From: Corynebacterium frankenforstense DSM 45800
GTDB lineage: Bacteria > Actinomycetota > Actinomycetes > Mycobacteriales > Mycobacteriaceae
Direction of reading: 5' to 3'
DNA: 64,000 nt
Assembly: GCF_001941485.1 (NCBI RefSeq)
Contig: NZ_CP009247.1
Coordinates: 124,001 to 188,000 of the forward strand
Shown: positions 60,201 to 64,000 of the stretch, piece by piece
Position numbering within the stretch: position 1 is the stretch's first letter
Layout of the letters: each line of letters starts with the position of its first letter
Made by a program: the position numbers and the translations under genes
Notes under the pieces: generated by a model
Databases searched by the model: none
The model's input: the letters and a program-made list of their open reading frames with translations, nothing else
What the model was told of the DNA's origin: nothing

Positions 60201-60675
60201 CGCTGGCGACGCTCAGGTCGCCGTCGACGGAGCGCACGAACAGCCCGCGCTGCCCGGACTTCTCCGAGTCCGGGGGCACGGTGCCCAGAAGCAGCGTCTC
60301 GTCCTCGTTGAGCCGGTCGACGGCGCTGACGGGCACCGTGGCCTCGAGCTCCTCGGGCGCATACGACATCAGCGGCGCGTTCACGCTGGCCAGGTCGCCG
60401 TCCTGCGGCCAGTTCAGCGTCGACTGCGTCTGCTTGACCGGCAGGAACGGCACGGCCAGGAAGCACAGGAACGCCAGCACGCCGGTGACGGCGGCCAGGG
60501 TCTTCAGCCACCTCGGCGCGAGCGGGCGCTCCGGCTGCGGCAGCTCCGCGGTGTGCGTGCGCCGTGCGTCGTGGTCACCGCGCACGCTTGCCGACGCCGC
60601 GGTGGCCGCCGCGGGCGATTCCGCCGCGGGCGCGTCGGGGTGCGGGTTCTTGGGGGATCTCGACGGGTCAGTCAC
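57205..60675 (-). CDS. emb: Cell-wall arabinosyltransferase Emb
   Basis: The 1156-residue GT-C enzyme matches the single Emb of corynebacteria (about 1146 residues). It has an N-terminal membrane segment, a first extracytoplasmic domain, a GT-C acidic motif FGANTADDGYLLTMAREAG, many membrane segments to about residue 690, then a large C-terminal carbohydrate-binding part with LSPTWRNLRLP. It adds alpha-1,5 arabinose from decaprenyl-phosphoarabinose to arabinogalactan and is the ethambutol target. The GTG at 60675 has TAGACT eight bases upstream; the open frame further upstream is low-complexity. An exact 16-bp motif lies in the non-conserved N-terminal tail (60586). Confidence 0.93.
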   Translation of the reverse strand: MTDPSRSPKNPHPDAPAAESPAAATAASASVRGDHDARRTHTAELPQPERPLAPRWLKTLAAVTGVLAFLCFLAVPFLPVKQTQSTLNWPQDGDLASVNAPLMSYAPEELEATVPVSAVDRLNEDETLLLGTVPPDSEKSGQRGLFVRSVDGDLSVASAGTVFFRLSPEEVDALDDDAALDVKVTEDSATVDVTGQKAGVGALDEDTLTGEEPDEDLRPMVTGVYSEIADTPENAAALTDAGLDVHVEINSRFTSSPTVWKSLAMWLGVALTAVSLWCLWRLDRLDGRGRLPVVRPGSWRPRVLDWIVGGVLVFWHFFGANTADDGYLLTMAREAGPSGYMANYYRWFGVPESPFGTPYYDLLALMTHVSTASAWMRLHALASALIIWFVLSREVLPRLGEAVGARKVALWTVAAVFLAFWLPYDNGTRPEPVIAMGALVTWVSFERAIATRRLLPAAVGLIIATLSLGAGPTGLMAVAAFLVSLPALFRVLFARRAMVGSVLPMLAPFLGAGTAILIAVFADQTLAGVLESTRVRGEIGPSLPWYQEFARYESLFEVGTVDGAFTRRFPMLILFVALAVVVLAVVRWRRIPGTDLGPVLRLVGIVVGAMFFMMFTPTKWTHHFGVYAGIGAALAAVAALAVSQLALRSRRAHTLIVGGFLLLYALALAGDNGWWYVSSFAVPWWDRPVQYHAVFATTIVLLIAILVLAAGVVQALIAEVRGTSPAPKQNAWTRLVAAPIAVLGVVTVAFSVASFAKGFVDQYPAYSVGKGNLNDLRGNTCGLGGDVLVESDTNDAFLTPVDGVALGDSLESGEVRGFDPNAVPSDIAPDDVATGDAGSFAQQASQQQNNAGGDDATSGTTGGERGGEAVGVNGSTQDLPFNLDFRRVPVIGSYTPEGELGGSAMAKTSWYELPAQRSEDKPVLVVSAAGSIEHHDINGELQEGQRLVLEYGTRGADGKVTDTGTVELYDVGLSPTWRNLRLPLDELPESADVVRINARDTSLDEDEWLAFTPPRVPTLEHLSDRLDADAPGMIDWSVGLQFPCQRPFGHYAGVAEIPEFRVSPDGPGKRTLSPVQDYAGGGALGLAETVNWSYELPAYLDGDWQRDWGSLEIYSPRSNSQGDEPRVAQIDHEEITRSGLWKPSEMNIDTQDEEKN
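60586..60601 (+). repeat. Copy of dispersed 16-bp motif (exact)
   Basis: GCTTGCCGACGCCGCG, in the variable N-terminal tail of emb. Confidence 0.6.
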
Positions 60676-60683
60676 ACATCGTG

Positions 60684-60689
60684 AGTCTA
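60684..60689 (-). promoter_or_regulatory. Leaderless -10 box of emb
   Basis: TAGACT on the minus strand, eight bases before the GTG at 60675. Confidence 0.5.
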
Positions 60690-60878
60690 CGGCAGCCCCG
60701 GGGCGCGGCCCCAAGCCGCGCCCGGGGCGGCCGGTGGGTGCCCGCCCGGCCGACGGGCGCGCCGGGCCGGCGGGAGTGCGCTGTGCCGTGTCGGCGGGAG
60801 TGCGCCCGGCCGGGCTCCCGGCCGGAACCCGCGGCGCCCGCCGCACGCGCCACCGCCGACGGCGCTGGGCGGCGAGGC

Positions 60879-60894
60879 CGGGGCGTCGGCAATC
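60879..60894 (-). repeat. Copy of dispersed 16-bp motif (exact)
   Basis: Minus strand GATTGCCGACGCCCCG, in the gap between aftA and emb, six bases past the aftA stop. Confidence 0.65.
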
Positions 60895-60900
60895 TCTCCT

Positions 60901-63060
60901 CTAGCGGCGCACCGCGACGACGAAGGGGCCGACCTGCTCGACGGTCCACAGGTCCGCGTCGTCGAAGACCTCCGGGTTGAAGAAGACCGCGCGGTAGCGC
61001 ACGTTGGGCTGGTTGGGGTAGATGTCCTCGGCGAGGTGGACCTTGTAGGCGTCCTCGCCGGCGAGCCCGTCCTCGACGTCGCCGCGCATGACGAAGACGT
61101 CCGGGGCACGCCACGGGGTGTCCTCGAGCTTGTCGACGAAGCCTTGCGGGTCCTCCTCCCAGGAGCCGTCCGCCCACTGCTCGATGGTCTCGTTGCGGTG
61201 GTCGAACTCGCCGAGCGGGTTGGCGTAGTGGCTGGTGAAGGCCTGGAAGCCGAAGTAGGGGTAGTAGGCCATGAAGCGGACCTCGTCGGTGAAGACGACG
61301 GTGTCCTCCGGCACGCGGCCGGCCTCGCGGATCTTCCGGTCGACCTCCGCGTAGTACTGGGCGGCGTCCGGGGCGAAGCGGTCGGCGCGCTCGCCGTAGC
61401 CGTCGGTGTCCACGTAGGCGTGGTCGATGTGCTCCTCGTTGCGGCCCGGGATCTGCTGCGCGTAGGCCAGACCGGCCAGGCCGAGCAGGCAGACGAGCAC
61501 GAGGCTGATCGAGCGGCGCGCGGACGGGGTGACGCGGTCCGGGTAGAGCTTGTCCGGGCCGATCGCGCGCAGGCGGGCCAGGGCGAGCATGCCCGCGGTC
61601 GCCAGCGCCCCGGTGACCAGCACGTCCGCGCGGAAGCCCAGCAGCGTGGTGCCCAGGGCCGTGACCAGCATGCTCAGCAGGATCCAGCCGTAGAAGCACG
61701 CGGTGGCGATGGCCAGGGCGCGCGCGTCGAGGTCGCGCCACCCGGCGATCAGGTAGACCAGGCCGACCAGGCAGAGGAAGCCGGCCAGGGAGAACGCCAG
61801 GAAGGGCATCGGCAGGCGGGTGCCGTCGCCGGGCAGGTAGTGCATGGCCGTCGCGCCGGAGGCGTAGCCGCCGGTCAGCTCCTCGATCAGGTACGGCGCC
61901 CAGACGACCGCGGCGATCGCCATCGAGCCCAGGCCCGCGGCGAGCAGGTGGAACAGCGGGCGGATCGAGCGGCGCGCGGCGGCGGCCCAGAAGGCCAGGA
62001 CCACCACGGTGCCGGCGAGCAGACCCGTGTAGAGCGTGTACATCGAGGCCGAGACGCCCAGGTAGACGGCGATGCCGAGGGTGGCGAACCAGGAGCCGTC
62101 CACGGCGCGGCGGGCGATGAGGACCGCGGCGGCGGCGCCCATGGCGATGATCGTCGCGTAGGGCTCCTCGGGGTTCATCACCAGCATGATCGAGGTGGTC
62201 ACCAGCGCGATCGCCGCGCCCTGCGGCAGCGAGCCGGTCAGCCGCTGCCAGACCGGCACCAGCGCGCAGGCGGCCGCGGCGATGGAGACCAGCGCCCACG
62301 GCTGGTAGACCTCCCAGCCCGGCACGCCCAGCAGGTTGGCCAGGCGGCCGCCGCCCCAGAACCAGGCGGAGGGGTAGTAGCTGGGCAGGTCCCAGTAGTT
62401 CATGTCCGCAAGGTGCGCGGTCTGCGTCATCCGGGAGAGGAACTGGGTGCGGAAGGACTGGTCGGCCTGCAGGCCGTCCAGGTAGAGGCGGCTCGCCGAG
62501 AGCGGGACACCCGTGGAGGTGAGCACCAGGCCCGCGGGGGCCAGGTAGGTCACGACGACGGTCAGCCAGGTGCGCCAGCGGGGGCGAGGCCTGTCGGCGT
62601 CGGTGCCGGTCTTGTCAGCGTCTGCGCCGGCGTCGGTGCCGGCCTTGTCTGCGTCTGTGTCGCGGTCGGTGCCGGTCTTGTCTGCGCCTGTGTCCGCGTC
62701 TGCGTCTGCATCGCGGTCGCGGATCCACAGCGCGCAGAGCACCACCACGGCCGCCACGACGACGACCGTGCCCGCGGTGGCCAGCGCACGGGTGACCATC
62801 GAGGTGTTGAAGGCGGGCAGCGAGACCGCGCGCAGCACCAGCCAGCCGGCCAGCGTGGCCACCGCGCCGGCCAGCGCGGCCAGCAGGATTGCGGCGACGG
62901 AGGCGCCCCGGCCCCAGCGGTCCGGGCGGACCGGCGCCGGCGGCGGGGTGAGGCGGAGAGCCTCGGTGTCGGTGGTGGATCCCCCGACCACCGGGGTCGC
63001 GGAGGCGCCCACCGGGGTCTCGGAGTCGCCGGTGGGGGAGGCGGTGCTGCTGGTTGCCAT
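60901..63060 (-). CDS. aftA: Galactan 5-O-arabinofuranosyltransferase AftA
   Basis: The 719-residue GT-C enzyme lies between dprE2 and emb, as in C. glutamicum and mycobacteria. It has an N-terminal variable tail, about twelve membrane segments, the ADQSFRTQFLSRM and DMNYWDLPSYYP region of AftA, and a C-terminal extracytoplasmic domain (about 560-719: DEVRFMAYYPYFGFQAFTSHYANP). It primes arabinan by adding the first arabinose to galactan. It is longer than the usual ~670 because of the tail and a 45-residue Asp/Ala/Thr/Lys-repeat insert (about 110-155) between the second and third membrane segments. The ATG at 63060 is used; the open frame upstream crosses a tandem repeat. Confidence 0.93.
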   Translation of the reverse strand: MATSSTASPTGDSETPVGASATPVVGGSTTDTEALRLTPPPAPVRPDRWGRGASVAAILLAALAGAVATLAGWLVLRAVSLPAFNTSMVTRALATAGTVVVVAAVVVLCALWIRDRDADADADTGADKTGTDRDTDADKAGTDAGADADKTGTDADRPRPRWRTWLTVVVTYLAPAGLVLTSTGVPLSASRLYLDGLQADQSFRTQFLSRMTQTAHLADMNYWDLPSYYPSAWFWGGGRLANLLGVPGWEVYQPWALVSIAAAACALVPVWQRLTGSLPQGAAIALVTTSIMLVMNPEEPYATIIAMGAAAAVLIARRAVDGSWFATLGIAVYLGVSASMYTLYTGLLAGTVVVLAFWAAAARRSIRPLFHLLAAGLGSMAIAAVVWAPYLIEELTGGYASGATAMHYLPGDGTRLPMPFLAFSLAGFLCLVGLVYLIAGWRDLDARALAIATACFYGWILLSMLVTALGTTLLGFRADVLVTGALATAGMLALARLRAIGPDKLYPDRVTPSARRSISLVLVCLLGLAGLAYAQQIPGRNEEHIDHAYVDTDGYGERADRFAPDAAQYYAEVDRKIREAGRVPEDTVVFTDEVRFMAYYPYFGFQAFTSHYANPLGEFDHRNETIEQWADGSWEEDPQGFVDKLEDTPWRAPDVFVMRGDVEDGLAGEDAYKVHLAEDIYPNQPNVRYRAVFFNPEVFDDADLWTVEQVGPFVVAVRR
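62590..62725 (-). repeat. Repetitive coding DNA in aftA
   Basis: Imperfect tandem units of GTCKGCGTCKGTGCCGGTC type, giving DADKTGTDAD-like repeats in a loop. Confidence 0.6.
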
Positions 63061-63212
63061 GGGCCTAAGTCTTGCACACCGGTGCGCCGCGGCCCGAAAC
63101 CCCGCAGCCCGGGTCGTGTGTGGGGTTCGGCGGGGTCGGTTGGGGAACGCGGGCTGTTGCGACGCGGGGAACCTGGGGTGGATGGGGTTGGTGGGGTTTC
63201 CTGGGTGGCTCC

Positions 63213-63380
63213 GGCGGGCCGGGCGTGGACTGTGGTGGGTCGGCCGTGGGCTGTGGCGGTTCGACCGTGGGCTGTGGCGGGCCGGCCGTGGGCTGTGGCG
63301 GGCCGGCCGTGGGCTGTGGCAGGCCGCCCGAGGGCTGTGGCAGGCCGCCCGAGGGCTGTGGCGGTTCGAACGTGGGCATT
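63213..63380. repeat. Eight 21-bp tandem repeats
   Basis: Eight contiguous units of 21 bases, consensus beginning GGCGGGCCGGCCGTGGGC; units 4 and 5 are identical, as are 6 and 7. The unit keeps the reading frame (HSPRPAR heptads on the minus strand), but there is no evidence that it is translated. Confidence 0.85.
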
Positions 63381-63461
63381 TTGTGTAGGTTTGTCCGGCC
63401 GCGTCGGCGTTTCCCCAGGTCGATTTCGTGGCTCCGGCACAAAACGACACAAAATGCCCAC
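63372..63461. repeat. 15-bp perfect inverted repeat with imperfect extension
   Basis: GTGGGCATTTTGTGT (63372-63386) and ACACAAAATGCCCAC (63447-63461), 60 bases apart. Similarity continues inward for about 12 more bases (TTTGTCCGG / CCGGCACAAA). The left arm starts within the last tandem repeat. Confidence 0.75.
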
Positions 63462-63499
63462 CGATCCCGCGCCGAACCCCACCGATCCCGCGCCGAACC
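63458..63499. repeat. 21-bp direct duplication
   Basis: Two exact adjacent copies starting CCACCGATCCCGCGCC. Confidence 0.75.
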
Positions 63500-63550
63500 C
63501 TACGGGCCCCAGCCAAAACCAAGCCCACCAACCCCACCCACCCCTCAAAC

Positions 63551-63595
63551 AACAAAAACCCGGGCCCCGGCCCATGAAAGGACCGGAACCCGGGT
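63551..63595 (-). terminator. Rho-independent terminator after dprE2
   Basis: On the minus strand, ACCCGGG-TT-CCGG pairs with CCGG-GG-CCCGGGT, and the second arm runs into TTTTTGTTGTTTG. It should end the dprE2 transcript before aftA, so aftA needs its own promoter. Confidence 0.8.
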
Positions 63596-63725
63596 CTCAC
63601 CCCGCGGGGTGCGGGGGATGCGCAAGGGCGTGCGGCGCGCTACGGCGCCGCCGCCTCAAGCACCACCGCCTACAGCGGCAGGCCGTCTCACAACGGCACC
63701 GCCGCGTCAGCCTCTGACCACCGCC

Positions 63726-64000
63726 TTACAGCGGCAGGCGGTTGAAGATCTGGCGCGGGATGAAGTTGAACACGCCGGCGACGGCCTCGAAGGCCGGGTG
63801 GACGAAGATGATGTCCTTGCCCTTGAGCACGGCGTCGACGATGCGCTCGCCGACCTCCTTGGCGTCCACGGTCAGCGGGGCCTCCTTGACCCCGGCCGAC
63901 ATCTTGGTGCGCACCTGGCCCGGGCGGACGACCAGCACGTTGACGCCGGAGTCCTTCAGGGCGACGCCGAGCTGGGTGTAGAAGCCGTCCAGGCCGGCCT
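63726..64000 (-). CDS. dprE2: Decaprenylphosphoryl-2-keto-ribose reductase DprE2, C-terminal part
   Basis: The last 91 codons are in the window. They read GLDGFYTQLGVALKD (after the catalytic Tyr/Lys, outside the window), VLVVRPGQVRTKMS, and a C-terminal amphipathic tail FIPRQIFNRLPL. This matches the end of the SDR DprE2, which with DprE1 epimerises decaprenylphosphoryl-ribose to -arabinose, the donor for AftA and Emb. Its position directly upstream of aftA and emb on the same strand matches the corynebacterial gene order. Confidence 0.88.
   Translation of the reverse strand, partial: AGLDGFYTQLGVALKDSGVNVLVVRPGQVRTKMSAGVKEAPLTVDAKEVGERIVDAVLKGKDIIFVHPAFEAVAGVFNFIPRQIFNRLPL

Larger units (their letters stand above)
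63061..63725. other. Repeat-rich intergenic region between dprE2 and aftA
   Basis: 665 bases with no credible gene. From the dprE2 side it contains a duplicated gene-end segment (TACAGCGGCAGGC at about 63672 and again at the dprE2 stop), a terminator (63551-63595), a 21-base direct duplication (63458-63499), a long inverted repeat (63372-63461) and eight 21-base tandem repeats (63213-63380), and then about 150 bases to the aftA start that must hold its promoter. Confidence 0.7.

Noticed and set aside
57280..60684. 1134-codon open frame opposite emb
   Set aside because: Antisense shadow of a well-identified gene; composition is Arg/Gly/His-rich with no domain.
63213..63380. Possible CRISPR array
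   Set aside because: The 21-base units are contiguous with no spacers, and there are no cas genes.
63360..63470. Insertion-sequence ends formed by the 15-bp inverted repeat
   Set aside because: Only 60 bases lie between the arms, no transposase is present, and no target-site duplication was seen.
63061..63600. N-terminal extension of AftA through the tandem repeats (180 extra residues)
   Set aside because: The frame is open only because the 21-base unit keeps frame. A terminator, an inverted repeat and the family's usual start all favour ATG 63060.
1..64000. tRNA, rRNA or parS sites
   Set aside because: No cloverleaf with a GGTTCRANTCC arm and no TGTTTCACGTGAAACA-like site was found by eye.

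Overview
The window is high-GC DNA (roughly 70% G+C by eye) from a mycolic-acid actinobacterium, almost certainly a Corynebacterium. The right edge carries the arabinogalactan cluster in corynebacterial order on the minus strand: the 3' end of dprE2, then aftA, then a single emb. The ArsR at 23.2 kb has the Cys-Cys plus distal Cys spacing of C. glutamicum ArsR. Many genes have a TAGNNT -10 box seven or eight bases before the start codon, the leaderless arrangement common in this order. There are no rRNA, tRNA, CRISPR or recognisable IS elements; this is ordinary chromosome with a few accessory patches.

Layout. 0-6 kb: start of an acyl-CoA dehydrogenase, a low-complexity lipoprotein, and a probable glutarate-utilisation locus (class III CoA-transferase, LysR regulator, glutaryl-CoA dehydrogenase-like enzyme). 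5.7-6.8 kb: a Panacea (DUF4065) antitoxin with a Doc/Fic toxin. 6.9-11.5 kb: a NarL-type two-component system divergent from a two-gene ABC exporter. 11.7-16.2 kb: an FAD dehydrogenase and a large DUF6541 membrane protein. 16.4-19.5 kb: AbgT transporter plus M20 amidohydrolase. 19.7-26.9 kb: nitroreductase, small membrane protein, HAD phosphatase and gamma-carbonic anhydrase, an ars locus (acr3 divergent from arsR and an ArsO-like monooxygenase), a ROK regulator and a sirtuin. 27-34 kb: DUF885 hydrolase, a low-GC patch with a phospholipase A2-like small ORF, AbrB and TSUP transporters, HrpB helicase. 34-36.3 kb: a secreted protein with a long acidic insert and a large upstream region.

36.3-41.5 kb: acetyltransferase, AlkB-like dioxygenase, SDR, LysE exporter, S4 protein, VOC protein, alkyltransferase-like protein, then a small promoter-hairpin element resembling an orphan guanidine-II (mini-ykkC) RNA. 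41.6-46.2 kb: a beta-lactamase-fold secreted protein, an AlbA_2/HATPase regulator preceded by three large palindromes, an alpha/beta hydrolase and a maltokinase-cap-like protein. 46.5-52.9 kb: a lipid module (MaoC hydratase htdX, fabG4, fadA2 and an acyl-CoA oxidase-type flavoenzyme), whose first three genes match the mycobacterial Rv0241c-Rv0243 order. 53-57 kb: M13 peptidase, a membrane-anchored protein and a PrsW-like protease. 57.2-64 kb: emb, aftA and the end of dprE2, with a repeat-rich 665-bp gap before aftA.

The most unusual signal is a 16-bp motif, GMTTGMCGACGYCSCG, present 14 times exactly and at least 6 more times with one mismatch, on both strands, in intergenic DNA and in coding sequence (often in non-conserved inserts). 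Chance expectation in 64 kb is far below one. It behaves like a dispersed genome-wide signal sequence, and I know of no described function for it.
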